A DNA stretch of 64,000 nucleotides from Neckera pumila (GCA_963969595.1 OZ018408.1:4647823-4711822); one strand, 5' to 3'. Positions 34,821-46,913 are shown, numbered from the stretch's first letter. Program-made: numbers and translations. Notes: generated by a model not told the origin, from the letters alone.

Positions 34821-35525
34821 CCCCTAAAGGACCAACATGCATTTTTTGGCCGTATAGAAATTTTGGGCATGTACGTACGGCTAGAGATTTCCATATTTTT
34901 GGCTGAAATTTTAATAGAAGGTGGGGGCGAGGAATATCTTTCATATGCACCAAATTTCATGACATTTGGAAATACGAGTCAAAAGTTTGACCTAATATGT
35001 TACTTTTTTTCATAACTGGGCAATCCGGGCAGATAAAAACAAATCACTTTTTAATCAATGAGTCAAAAGTTATGAAGATTTTAAGTTTGTGGGCAGTTAT
35101 AGATTCTCTACTCTAAAATAAACTTTGAAGTCCTTTATCTTACTCAATTTTCAATATTTTTTGAAAAAAATAAAATTCTAGGATGTAGATTATTTATTAC
35201 AATATTGCCACCATTGGGATTAGCATTTTTCAATTCCATAATTCAATTCTTGACAATTTTGTATTTTGAATCATTCTCTACTACTATCTACTTACTATTT
35301 TTTCCCTACATGTTGTACAATTCCAAATGAAGTGAAAATTTCAAGCATGTATCCAACTTGTCTAGGAAAAAGAAACCAAAGGAGCACCATGATTTTGGAC
35401 ATTTTTTCATTGAAAAGTGAGCTTGTGAAGTGTTGCTATCTTATTTTTTGCAGGGCCAAAAAAATGGTTTTAGTGATTTTGAATGCATATATCTTGCAAT
35501 CCACGCGGTGGAAATAATTCTATAA
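34821..35525. mobile_element. Truncated family B TTAA element
   Basis: The left end is intact: TTAA 34817-34820 then CCCCTAAAGGACCAACATGC. The interior follows 44298-45216 to about 35525, where GGTGGAAAT breaks off; the right end is missing. Confidence 0.7.
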
Positions 35526-35755
35526 TTTGTGACTTTTACTTTGCTTTTGAGTGGTTTTCCAATGTCCAAATTTGAATTTTCTTGCACCTATTCAAAGTGC
35601 TTTCGGATGCGCTTCTAATGATACAAATTTTAAGTTCTAATTATACACCATTCAAAAGTTAAAAATATATCTTGTGGGCCAATATATTGTGTAGGATTAA
35701 GGACGCCCTAAGAACTTGTTGCAGTTGTGGCCCATGACTGTTACATTACAAAAAT

Positions 35756-36002
35756 TTCAAGCCTCAACAAGACTGCCAGTGCGTGATTTTCAGCACCCGC
35801 GGGGTGCAATTATAAAAAATAAAAAAAATTGATTTTCTTTTTTTTTTTAATTTTGAAAAAAAATATTAACAATTTGACGTGGCGCTGACATTGTTGACAT
35901 GATTGTAATGCAACCACGTCACATTTCAAATTTTCAATTTATTTATTTATTTTTTAATTGCACCACAAGGGTGCAAGGCTAGCAGCCTTGTTGAGGGCTG
36001 AA
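35756..36002. mobile_element. MITE with TTCAxxCCTCAACAAG ends
   Basis: A 247-base element. The left end reads TTCAAGCCTCAACAAGACTG and the right end read inward TTCAGCCCTCAACAAGGCTG, with further pairing through GGGTGCAATTA near both ends. The middle is AT-rich with a short TGACGTGG-like motif. The target duplication is unclear because both flanks are A/T runs. Confidence 0.65.
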
Positions 36003-36835
36003 TTTTTTTTTTATATTATGTTACCTTTGGGCCCAAAATTTTGATTTCTTTTAACTTTAAACAATTATAATCTTGCAATCTATGTGGTCAAATAGATTGA
36101 ATTTTTTTCTACAAATTCTTATAGTAGTCTAGTACACACATACATGGTTGAAAGTTTGGAAATGTTTTTATTTTTCAATTAAAATCAATGTACTTGTTAG
36201 TGTCAATCTAGGATGCTTTTGTGGAAAATAGTCAAGGAACTTTTGGATTTTATTGAATGAAGTGCATTTTGTAAAACATTCATCATCTACCAAGTAAGTA
36301 GATGAGCATTTAAGTTAAGTATATCAAACCCAATAAACTAAGAATTGACACTATATAACTAGGATCCTACATTTAGAAAAAATATATATAGCATCAATTT
36401 TGGAAGCATTGTTGGTTTTGAATGTACTTACCTTCATCATTTAAAACTAATATGAATGCTGAGACAATTAGGAATTAATTCTATATTGCTTGGTATTACT
36501 TCTAACTAACATTCATTACGTTCAAAGCTTTTTTTCATCTAGTAAAAGGCTTCTAATGTATTAAGGTTGGACCACCTATTCACAACTAGGGAGCCATATC
36601 CAACTTGTAGGGTGCAGTTATTTCCAATCAAGATTGAAACAGATTTCCAACCGAAGTTTGGAATGTTTTTTTTTGGAAACTTATAGTATTTTCAATTTAG
36701 GAAAAAATATTACAAAAAATTTGCAGTCCCTATATTTCTTATCTTTCTACATGGCAAAATTTTTTATTGCCTCATATTGCTCACAATTTGTCCCAGAATC
36801 TCTAAAGTGATCAACTATGGGTAGTTCAACCTTAA

Positions 36836-37649
36836 CCCCTAAGTGCCTAAGCCTTTCCAAATGTGTTCTTCCTATGAAAAAAGAGCATGGACTTATAGTT
36901 ATCCTCAATGACGCAAATTGTTTTTTTTTCAAAATCTAACCTTATAGATGTTTAAAGAGCTAGCTTATTAGTATATATACCAATTTTGAGTGCAAAGGTG
37001 CATAGGAGTTGTGAGATTATAACAAGAGAAATGTATATTTTCTAATTTTAGTATGATGCCCCTCCCCACAATGTTTGAAAAATTTGCATATAAATTTTTT
37101 TTGGGATTGGAGGTGACATGAACAACTACAAATTATGTTAGCACACTAAAATATACTTTCAAAAAACTTAATATCATATGAAAAGCTATCAAACTCATTA
37201 CACAATCCACTTCGCAATTGTTGAAATGCGATTTCTTTTAATCAGTAGAAATCGCAAATAATTCCAAACCAACACTTGCGTGTTTAAATTTTCAATTGTA
37301 AAAATCATGAAAACAATTTACTCTTTCCATTGGGACCATTTTCAAAGCAAATGGATAAGTACAACTTTTTAGATGTCAAATCAAGTGAAATTGGCAAGCT
37401 TTGTTCAAAGCCCGAAAATCAAGAAAAATTTGCAAGCTTTACTCTTCCACTAATGATACATATATGCCTTTGAGGACCTCTCAAAAATAAAATATTTACC
37501 TTTTTTTGTGAATAATAAAAGTTTCCAATAGTTAACCTTCAATATTGCCCGTAAAAAAATTTTAACCGGTCAAAGGAATTTAACTGCCCATGCCCAAACA
37601 AGCCTGAAATTTTGGAGCAACCATATTTGGTCGCTCAAGCAGTTAGGGG
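36836..37649. mobile_element. TTAA-flanked element with distinct ends, family C
   Basis: An 814-base element between TTAA 36832-36835 and TTAA 37650-37653. The ends are CCCCTAAGTGCCTAAGCC and, inward from the right, CCCCTAACTGCTTGAGC. The ends start like families A and B but differ after seven bases, and the interior is unrelated. No coding sequence. Confidence 0.7.
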
Positions 37650-37653
37650 TTAA

Positions 37654-38880
37654 TAATAGACTTTTGAATTCCCAACAAAGTAACCTGTTACATACAAATG
37701 TGTATTGTATTTTATAAATTAATAAAAATAAAACTAGTACTTTATACATATTTTGTTTTAAATTCACTATATATATAAATATTTATTATTTTGAATGCGT
37801 AAAATAAAAAAACTATATTTATAATATAGCAACATGATTATTATTTTGTACTTTAGTCTTTCTTAAATCTTAACACTAAAAATAGAAACTATATTTTTGG
37901 AGATTTGTCAAAGTTTTGTGCTTCTATTTGACAAAAGCCTATACAAATGTCACATGTTGTATGGAGAATAATTCCAAAAATCAATTCTTTCAACTTTGAA
38001 AATTCACCTCATGTATCCCTTTTGCTTTCAATTTTGAAAATTTGTTTAATATTGTGTAAGTATCAGGAGATTATCTAAACAATGAGGGTAGTTATCATCA
38101 CTATGGTAACAAAATAATTATTTATTTGTACAGAAACTTTTTGTCAAGCTAATATGATATTGGCAATGTACATAGTATGTTGTCCTAAGGTTAAAGTTTG
38201 ATTTTCCAAAATTTCACCCTAAGAGCCACTTCAAATTCCAAGTAAAACATGACCGCAATTGTAGTGGAAACATAACAGTTTTAGAGCTCCATTATACCAT
38301 TGCTATGACTTCCGATTTTCTTGGGCACTGCTACAGTGCTCTACCCAAACTATTGTTAAGGTCTTTTGAGACCATGCTAGAGCTCACGCAATGACTCAAA
38401 TCGTTTGACTATGGAAGATTGATTCTCTTTCATGACGTCTTCAATGATGTACAACAAGTTGGATAAGGAGTTGCCAAGGAATGAAGCGTAGATTGTATTG
38501 CAACTACTTCAGAAGAAGCAAAGATGCTAGCCTACACCTTCAAAACCATTTCACATTCCTTCTCATGTTGAAACGGTGCAGCTACTCAAAGATTGTAAGA
38601 TTTGTATGTATATTTTCAAGTTTTCTATTCCATAATTATTTTTTATTGCTGTACAAGGCGTACAACTAGAATATGCAACAAGTAAGGTTGATTCCCGAGG
38701 TTGATTCTCAAGGACGCCTAAAATTTTTATACCCCCAAAAAACAATAATAATCATCTGGACCAACGACCTACAAAGGACATAAATTAAAGTGGCGGTTTG
38801 GGGGTGCTTCCAACCTTAAAAATATATTAAAAAAATAGATTTTTGATCCCTTTCCACTGGTTCACTGACTTTCAATTTTA
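37654..38880. other. AT-rich intergenic DNA upstream of the sucrose transporter
   Basis: No gene or bounded element seen. Confidence 0.3.
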
Positions 38881-39247
38881 ATAAGGCCAAAGGGGACTGG
38901 TGGAGTCTCCTGCCAGCGCAGACCGACACCCTTACACAGCCAATGCCCAGGCGCCTAGTCACGGTGCCAGCCGGATTTCCTTAAAAATATGTCCGAGCTA
39001 TGCATTCGCGACAAGTGGCACACGACACATCACAGAGAAGATACCTTCGTTCCCTTGTATGGCTCTGTTAACGTCAGTTGCGCATTTTTTCATCCCAAAA
39101 ACTCTGTGGACGCCCTCTCCTGCAGATGCTCTTCTTCTCAAGTATCGGAAACCATGGCTCACAAGCTGAGAGACTAGAGACGAGCGGCGCGGGCACGAAT
39201 CGTTTGTTGCGGTGGGCTGGAGCATTTCTGCGGGGATGATCTGCTAG

Positions 39248-40406
39248 GTGAGTTTTTCGCACACGCCGATGATCGAGTTCTTGTGTTGGGGTCGTGGGTA
39301 ATCTTCTCATCTTTTCATTTTTCATTTTGTAAAGAACTAGATCTCTGTTTTGGAAAATACAAGATCTCTGCTTTTCCTCGGCTTTAGAACAGGTGGAGAA
39401 GATTCTTGTCTTTGAGCTTGCTTTTCTCCGACTTGGTTAAGGTGTGTTCGCCTCGGTGTTAAAAGAGTGTAGTTACTGAGGGTCTCAGGAACGAATTTTA
39501 GACCTAGTTCTGGACAGGGTTCACATTGCAAACATCACCCTTAACACCACCAAGTGCGAACATACCTTCGGGACTTTTCGTGAGTTTCTTTAGGAGCGTT
39601 TTGTTAGGAGGGTTTCGGAGTATCATGGAACTTGCCTAGTTCTGTGCTACTTGCATCTCTGCGTTCTCTGTGGAAGTGATCCGTGCGTTTGAATGGTCAC
39701 TCGTGATACTGCCTTGGATTAGAAAATGCAAATACTTCCGTGTGAATGCTTGAGTATAGTAACATTGTGAGTGAACGGTTTGGTTGTACGTGGGCTTCCA
39801 TATTTCATGTGAAAGTGTGGGTGGGTGGGTGGGTGGTTGGGGGAAATGTGTTTTCTCTTGTGTGCACTTAGTTTTGCGCCGTGGCCACAGCGTGTGTGAC
39901 GTGTTTTAGTTGTATCTGTTGAGTGCTTAGCCAAGTTTATCTTGAAAGGGCATTTTGGGGCATGATTCCTTTAATTTTTGGACATGGGTACTATGTGATT
40001 TGGCGAATTCTCATCAGTAAATGCTTAATGTGAATTTGTTGCTTGATGCGCACATGGAGTTGGTTAACGGGCAAGATTCATTAAGACGGTGTTCATGGCT
40101 AGATGCCTTTAGGGTCGGGCATTCCCTTGGAATCCCCTGGCTCCATCACATAATTTTAAATTCATGGTGTTATAGAATATCTCCTTCAAACGAATGTTCG
40201 AAATGATGGTTAGGAAAACGTAATAAGTCGAAGATTACCGCATGCGTTAGGAAAGCTTTCCAGCTCTGTGTAGGCGATTTTAAGCTCTCTGTGTTCTCGA
40301 TTGGGTTAAGCAAGGAAGGTTGATATTTCTAAGGTTCTATGTGATGCAGTTGCTAGCTTCGTCGTGTCTTTTACTGATTCAATTAAATGACGATGTTCTG
40401 TTTCAG
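39248..40406 (+). other. Probable 5' UTR intron of the sucrose transporter gene
   Basis: A consensus donor AG|GTGAGT at 39246-39253 and a pyrimidine-led acceptor TTCTGTTTCAG ending at 40406 would remove 1159 bases just 50 bases before the coding start. The stretch is T-rich on the plus strand and has no long open frame, as expected of a leader intron. There is no transcript evidence here. Confidence 0.45.
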
Positions 40407-40456
40407 TTGAATTTGTATTTAAATTCCAATAAGCTTGGAATTTCCTGCACCGAAAG

Positions 40457-42043
40457 ATGGACACTCGAAAGGGGAAGAAGAAAAACCGGGTTCCTATTCG
40501 GGCTTTGATTCAGGTAGCTAGTGTAGCTGCCGGAGTCCAATTTGGCTGGGCATTGCAGCTTTCGCTCCTCACCCCCTATGTGCAAGAGCTTGGAATTCCT
40601 CACGCATGGGCCAGTTTCATCTGGCTCTGTGGTCCCATTTCGGGCATGATCATTCAACCTATCGTTGGCCACTACAGTGACAGTTGCCCAAGCTCTTATG
40701 GCCGAAGAAGGCCTTTCATTCTCGGAGGGGCCACTCTCGTTATTATAGCAGTTCTCATTATAGGGTACTCTGCAGACCTTGGATACCTCATTGGTGACAC
40801 TCTCGACTCCCGTCCTCGGGCGATTGTCATTTTCGTGATTGGATTCTGGGTGCTCGACCTGGCCAACAACACCCTGCAGGGCCCCTGCCGAGCCTTGCTG
40901 GCTGATTTCACAGGGAAGGATCAAATCCGGAACCGAAGAGCCAATGCCTTCTTCTCCCTGTTCATGGCCCTCGGCAACATTCTGGGATTCGCAACAGGCG
41001 CCTACAATGGCTGGTACAAGATTTTCCCCTTCACCTACACGAAAGCCTGTGACGTCGCTTGTGCAAACCTCAAGTCTGCTTTCCTTCTGGGCGTGCTGAT
41101 GTTAGTGACCACCACATTCTTGAGTGTGACGGCAGCTTCTGAAATACCCTTCGACCCCACCACGAAGAAGCACTCGGTTGTGAAGGCGGTGACTCCCCTC
41201 TTGTCGGAGAAGTCGAACGAAAGCTCCTCCAGCGCTTTGGCCAACGTGAACGAAGACGAAGACGACGACGATGACGAAGAACCAGAATCCGAGGCTCTCT
41301 TCACGGAGCTTCTGGGAGCTTTGAGAGACCTCCCACGACCAATGTGGTACATCCTTCTCGTCACGGCTCTCACATGGATTGCGTGGTTTCCTTTCCTCCT
41401 CTTCGACACGGACTGGATGGGCCGTGAAGTTTATGGTGGGGAGCCTTCCGACCCAGACAGGAGCCCGTTGTATTACGCTGGGGTACACATGGGCTCGCTT
41501 GGACTTATGCTCAACTCCGTCGTCCTCGGGCTCTCCTCCCTCTGCATCGAGTTTGTCTGCAGGAAACTGGGTTCAAGCTACGTCTGGGGCATTGCCAATG
41601 TGATCATGGCGCTTTGCTTCGTGGGAACGGCGCTGGTGACTGGAGCAGCTACTCGGGCTGCACACTTGTATCCCCATCAAGAGCCACCAGCTTATGTCAT
41701 TCACTCGTGTTTAGCGATCTTTGCAGTGCTGGGAGCACCTTTGGCGGTGACATACTCGGTGCCGTACGCGTTGACAGCGACTTATACTGAGAAAGTGGGA
41801 GGAGGCCAAGGCTTGTCTGTTGGGGTGTTGAATCTGGCCGTCGTGACCCCGCAGGTGATTGTGTCAGTGGGAAGCGGACCTTGGGATGAGCTTTTCGGAG
41901 GGGGCAACTTGCCAGCCTTTCTTCTTGCGGCAGGAGCTGCTTTACTTGGTGGCATTGCTGCGGTGCTGCTGCTGCCTAGGCCCCCGCCAGATTTCAAGAC
42001 CAGGAACCGTCTGCGGAGGACCCACAGTTCCCCTATTCCTTAA
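40457..42043 (+). CDS. Sucrose/H+ symporter (SUT/SUC, MFS superfamily)
   Basis: 528 residues in a single exon, the usual length for plant SUTs (about 500-600). These carriers move sucrose with a proton across the plasma or vacuolar membrane and serve phloem loading or sugar storage. The family marks are clear: GVQFGWALQLSLLTPYVQ in TM1, the conserved His in GIPHAW (residue 49), the TM2-3 loop motif SYGRRRPF, LDLANNTLQGPCRALLAD in TM4 with the Arg (145) needed for sucrose binding in characterised SUTs, and NAFFSLFMALGNILG in TM5. Twelve membrane segments are expected; the central loop (about 235-280) contains a Glu/Asp run. The short N-terminus and loop fit the SUT4 or a basal clade better than the long-loop SUT2 type. 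The start has A at -3 and lies directly before the first conserved segment. Confidence 0.95.
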   Translation: MDTRKGKKKNRVPIRALIQVASVAAGVQFGWALQLSLLTPYVQELGIPHAWASFIWLCGPISGMIIQPIVGHYSDSCPSSYGRRRPFILGGATLVIIAVLIIGYSADLGYLIGDTLDSRPRAIVIFVIGFWVLDLANNTLQGPCRALLADFTGKDQIRNRRANAFFSLFMALGNILGFATGAYNGWYKIFPFTYTKACDVACANLKSAFLLGVLMLVTTTFLSVTAASEIPFDPTTKKHSVVKAVTPLLSEKSNESSSSALANVNEDEDDDDDEEPESEALFTELLGALRDLPRPMWYILLVTALTWIAWFPFLLFDTDWMGREVYGGEPSDPDRSPLYYAGVHMGSLGLMLNSVVLGLSSLCIEFVCRKLGSSYVWGIANVIMALCFVGTALVTGAATRAAHLYPHQEPPAYVIHSCLAIFAVLGAPLAVTYSVPYALTATYTEKVGGGQGLSVGVLNLAVVTPQVIVSVGSGPWDELFGGGNLPAFLLAAGAALLGGIAAVLLLPRPPPDFKTRNRLRRTHSSPIP

Positions 42044-43809
42044 ATTGTTGGTCATGGCTAGGAGTCTTAAGTAAGTAGCGACAATTTCTTCTGATATGAT
42101 TGAAAATGTTTTCTTCCAGAATTGAGCATCATGTACTCCCGTTTCTTGCACTCACTTGGTGAAATCAGTTTCTAGTGAGTTGACTTTGCAGGAAGCAACC
42201 ATTTCACAAAGAAAACATGTAATATGCTCGTCTTGTGTTTCTCGTATTTTTAGTCCCCTTCCTTAGTTAAATGAAAGAGTGCTATTGAATCATAGCTTGG
42301 GTACATCAGAATTGTCCTGTAAGTAAGGATGTGTAGATGTCTCGACGTTCCGGCACAGATGTAGAGGATGTTGAATGGAAACTCCAGCTCATCGTTTACA
42401 GGCTCACATTCACATCGAAACAAAACTGTGTTCGACTTCTCCTAAAACTGACGTGGTTGCAACAATATGAACTTGTGAAAAGCGTGACATGCCCCTTGAG
42501 AACTTTCATTTCATCATTCCTTTTGCAAGCACCTCCATCACATACGGTGAGGCCTGCAAAGGAATGGGCACTTTCAAACGTGGAAAGGCCTTCCAGACCA
42601 GAAGTGGGAGTCAGTGGCTTTGAATCAGAGAATTCCACGTGCCTGCACAGCGTCCAATAAAAACATCAAACCTCGAAATCAAAGCATAAAATAGTTGATT
42701 TCACGGAAGGAAATCCTTCGGGCATTACGAAGGGAAAGGCCTCCCTGGTCTCTCTCTGACCTAAACTTCGCCCAACTGCCAAGAAACCCTAAAATCTCCA
42801 ACTGTTCTCAGCCCTGAAATGAGCTCATGGCAGATGTATTGCCTTGTACAGTACATTCAAGCTCCTTGTGGAGATCGACCTAAAGTAATGTTGCAGAATT
42901 CCTGGCCATTAGGTCGGTTGCCATGCTGTTGCAACATGTTTTGATTTCCGGGTGGGTGGGAAGGAAGCTATTAATCGCTCAAAAGCTGTACAAAATTTTG
43001 AGGAAATGTTCGACTGTAGATTTCCCTAATGTCAATGGATGAAATTGCTCAATTGCTACGAAATCTAGGGACAATGTCACTGAAATATGGATGGCTTTAC
43101 TCATTTTTTGATGAATGCTTGTATTTTACCTGTATTTTGTATGTTTCACGGATGTCAATGGATGTAAGTGGCATCACCTCGCCCCTGGAGATCGCTTTCT
43201 GCACTACCCAGAAACAATGATAAAAACAACCCTGATTTATGAATCTTTCAACCATTTTTGGAAGTGGAGCGAGAAGAGCGAAATTCTGTCAATGATGCTC
43301 TCGAGAATGAGGGAGCACGCAATTCGAGGCAGGGATCGCGTGAAAGTGAAAGTGGAGGTGGACAAAGATCGCATATTCGCATCTCGGTGAAGATGTTCGT
43401 GGACTGTGAACTTTGTATAGGGCAATGCCCGCAGAGGAGGGCATTGCCCGACATAAAGCACAAGCAAAATCCAATGAAAACCCGGATGATAAATTGGAGC
43501 CGGATGAAAAATCCGTAATCCCCGATGATGCGGGTTTGTTTGCGTAATCAGGCATTACAGTGCAAAAACTTCCCTGCAGAATGAATAGGAGAAGTCCCGC
43601 GAGTGGTTTACGCTCCTCGCGAACCCGTCTCTTCCGTCTCACAGCATGAACATTTGTGAAGAAGCAGTGGTGTTGGAACTTTTAGGTGCCGACGGCCAAT
43701 TTTGTGGAAGTCTTCAGAAGTTGAAAATTGAACATCTGAACTTCTAGGATGCAATTTACTTGTCAATTATATATTTTGAATTTGGAAGCTTAGTGTTTGT
43801 AAAGTTTAA
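42044..43809. other. Region downstream of the sucrose transporter
   Basis: The first few hundred bases are presumably 3' UTR. Beyond them the composition is moderately GC-rich to about 43650, but the open frames overlap on both strands and none is recognisable. Confidence 0.35.
43420..43449. repeat. Perfect 11-bp stem-loop
   Basis: GGGCAATGCCC (43420-43430) and GGGCATTGCCC (43439-43449) are exact reverse complements around an 8-base loop. No T run follows, and the function is unknown. Confidence 0.8.
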
Positions 43810-43813
43810 TTAA

Positions 43814-44180
43814 CCCCAACAGGACCATTCGGTCCCTTTGAGGAACAAATGGGAGTTTCAGGCAAGTACCTAGGGGCTGAAATTTTGTCCTGCTTTTTTA
43901 AAACTTTTTTGGAAGATAGAAAACCTGATTAGCTTTGTGGGAGTATAATTCTATTTTCAATCGGTGCCTGGGAACAAAGGTTATGCTCAAAACAATGGAG
44001 AGGCGAGGAGGGCCTGGGGAGAGGGTACAACAGAAAAGAATTTCAAAAATTTAAATTATTATTTTCTTTCTCGTAGACTATATTTTTATCTACATGAAAA
44101 CTTTTGATTCATTCCATTTGGACTTGTTATGAATTTTTAGAAGTTTTCAAAAAAATAGTCTTAGTGTCCAAATTGAAAGC
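43814..44180 (-). mobile_element. Truncated family A TTAA element, reversed
   Basis: TTAA at 43810-43813 is followed by CCCCAACAGGACC and then the right-hand half of family A in reverse orientation (GGTCC, GTACCTAGGGGCTGAAATTT, GATAGAAAACCTGATTAGC). The match ends near 44180. Confidence 0.65.
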
Positions 44181-44297
44181 ATATAAGGTGGACTAGCCCA
44201 ACACCATCTGCTTCTCAATTTTGTGGCGTACTGTTTGGCCCCAATTGCGTTCACTGCCCCATCCAAATCTGTCCTAAAGGTATCCTAAACTGTTTAA

Positions 44298-45216
44298 CCC
44301 CTAAAGGACCAACATGCGTTGTTTGGCCGTATAGAAATTTTGGGCAAGTACATACAACTAGAGATTTCCATATTTTTGGTTGAAATTTTAATAAAAGGTG
44401 AGGGCGAGGAATATCTTTCATATGCACCAAATTTCATGACATTTGGAAATATGAGTCAAAAGTTATGGCCTAATATGTTATTTTTTTTTGTAATTGGGTA
44501 GTTGGAACAGTTCAGAAAAAATCACTTTTTTTGAAAACAAAAATTTGAAATGAGTTTTCTAGAGTTATATATAGGTAAAAAGCTTTGAATCATCCATTTT
44601 GATCAATGAGTCAAAAGTTATGAAGATTTTTAGTTTGCGGGCAGCTATGGATTCTCTATTCTAAAATAAACTTTGAAGTCCTTTATCTTACTCAATTTTC
44701 AATATTTTTTGAAAAAAATAAAATCCTAAGATGTAGATTATTTATTACAACATTGCCACCATTCGGATTAGCATTTTTTAATTCTATCATTAAATTCTTG
44801 ACAATTTTGTATTTTGAATCATTCTCTACTGCTATCTACTTACTATTTTTTTTCTTATATGTTGTACAATTCCAAATGAAGTGAAAAATTTCAAGAATGT
44901 AGCTAACTTGTCTAGGAAAAATAGTCCCAAGAAACACCATCAGTTTGGACATTTTTTCATAGAAAAGTGAGCTTGTAAAGTGCTGCTACCTTATTTTTCG
45001 CAGGAAAAAAAATGGTTTTAGTGAATTTGAATGCTCTTATCTTGCAATCCACGCGGTGGAAATTCTTGAAGTTTTTAAAATATATTCTCAAGTCACCATA
45101 CTACAAGATCTATTACATGTGTTAAAAAATGTTTTTTTTCAAAAATTGGATACTTGTATTAAAAATGGCAGTTTTTGAGCGTTTTCATAGAAAACATAGT
45201 CATAGAACTTTAGAAG
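44298..45216 (+). mobile_element. TTAA-flanked family B element, plus orientation
   Basis: A 919-base element between TTAA 44294-44297 and TTAA 45217-45220. The left end is CCCCTAAAGGACCAACATGC and the right end read inward is CTTCTAAAGTTC. It is the plus-strand arm of an inverted pair with 45256-46074. Confidence 0.75.
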
Positions 45217-45255
45217 TTAAGAGGCTGATGAAATTTGACAAGATTTTGGCTTTAA

Positions 45256-46074
45256 CCCCTAAAATACCATGACTATGTTTTCACCAAAAATGCTTGAAAA
45301 TTGTCATTTTTAGTACAAGTACCCAATTTTTTTAATTTTTTTTTTGACATATGTAACTATAGGATCTTGTACTATGCTCACTTGAAAACATATGGTAAAA
45401 ATTTCAGAAAAATTCCACCGCGTGGATTGCAAGATATAAGCATTCAAATTCAATGAAATTATTCATTTGGCCCTGCAAAAAACAGGGTAGTTGCACTTCA
45501 CAAGCTCACTTTTTGATGAAAAATGTCCAAAATGATGGTGCTTCTTTAATTTTGTTTTCCTAGACAAGTTGGCTACATTTCTAAAAAATTTCATTTCATT
45601 TGGAATTATACAACATATAGGAAAAAATAGTAAGTAGGTCGTAGTAGAAAATGATTCAAAATACTAAATTGTTAAGAATTTAATTATAGAATTGAAAGAT
45701 GCCAATTCCAATGGTTGCAATGTTGTAATAAACAATCTACATCCTATAAGTTTATTTTTTTCCTGAAATAATGAAAATTGAGCAAGATAAAGGACGTCAA
45801 AGTTGATTTTCGAGTAGGGAATCGATAACTGCCCGCAAACTATAAATCTTCATAACTTTTGACTCATTGATCAAAATGGGATGTTTTTTTATCTACCCAG
45901 ACTGCCCAATTACAAAAAGAAGTAACATATTAGGCAATAAATTTTTACTCACATTTTCAAATGTTATGAAATTTAGTGCATATAAAAGATATTCCTTGTT
46001 CCCACCTTTCGTTAAAATTTGGGCCAAAAATATAGAAATCTCTAGTCACACGTACTTGCCTAATATTTCTATGA
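45256..46074 (-). mobile_element. Family B element, minus orientation, right end lost
   Basis: TTAA at 45252-45255 then CCCCTAAAATACCATGACTATG, followed by the family B interior in reverse. It mirrors 44298-45216 across a 39-base gap. The last 40 or so bases expected at the outer end are missing or diverged past about 46074. Confidence 0.7.
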
Positions 46075-46647
46075 AACCTGGGATAACGTGTCAACCCTTG
46101 ATTGGTGATTTCTTAAGTACTAATAGATACATAGAAGGGCGGTTATAGGTTGTTGATAGGGTGTTTATGTCTCCATCCTATGCACGGTTTTGTAATTTTA
46201 GGTTGATTCCTTCAAAAATTCACAAAAATTACAGTTCTGATGTGGAAGTTATAATTCCACTTGGGTTTGATTTGTGAAACAAGCGCACACCTCTGAAAAT
46301 ATGGGCCTCTCTTGGAGTTGACCCTAAAGATAGTCAGATTGCAAATCATAAACAAATAAATTAGGTTGCCCCCGATTATAGTTCACCATGTCTGAAAGTG
46401 TTAGATATGAGAAATTAGTGTGGGGCAACCTAATTTCACTATTTTGTGTACTGCATTAAGCCTAACTAACTAATGCCGGTATCTGGACAGAAATCTCTTT
46501 CTTGTACTTCATTTTCCATCCTGAAAATTCATCTTAGTGGGGGCGATTGCAATGTCCTGTGATCGGCCAAGATTATAGGATTTTGACAGCAATACCCAAT
46601 ACAAAGCCAAAGCGTGTTCCGTACTCCACCCGCCCCTCCCTCCCAAG

Positions 46648-46655
46648 TATAAATA
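46648..46655 (+). promoter_or_regulatory. TATA box of the first Dof-like gene
   Basis: TATAAATA lies about 260 bases before the start codon. The same element is conserved at the matching place before the second copy (62967-62974). Confidence 0.6.
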
Positions 46656-46666
46656 ATGAGGGCATG

Positions 46667-46777
46667 CAGGCACTCTGCTCGCACTTCTCTTCTGCGCGCC
46701 TTCAAGTAGTCCGTGACCTCCTCCATTTCTCGGAGCGTAGCTTGCTTAAGTTTTCTTTCTTCCCTCTCACGTATTAA
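46667..46777 (+). CDS. Upstream ORF in the leader of the first Dof-like gene
   Basis: An ATG just after the TATA box opens a 36-codon frame starting MQALCSHFSSARLQVV and ending with TAA at 46775-46777, well before the main start. In the second gene copy the ATG is replaced (GGGCATGCAG has become GGGCCTGCTC), so the uORF is specific to arm 1. Whether it lies within the transcript depends on the true transcription start. Confidence 0.3.
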   Translation, partial: QALCSHFSSARLQVVRDLLHFSERSLLKFSFFPLTY

Positions 46778-46913
46778 TTCTGGGACCTCCAGGCTCTCCG
46801 TTCTTAGTTTTTCTTCCCTCGCTTGTGCCTTAGTCCGCTACTTCCTGCATCCCTCCGAGCTTAGTTGCCTCCTTAGAGTTTCCTCAGAGGCTGTCTTGCA
46901 TCCTTCTAGTATG

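Noticed and set aside
41035..41488. Antisense open frames inside the sucrose transporter gene
   Set aside because: They are low-complexity shadows, such as serine runs from the acidic GAC/GAA stretch on the coding strand.
46713..46913. N-terminal extension of the first Dof-like protein (reading frame open from 46713)
   Set aside because: It starts from GTG, has no ATG before 46911, and the corresponding region of the paralogue is promoter and leader. The TATA box also lies just upstream.
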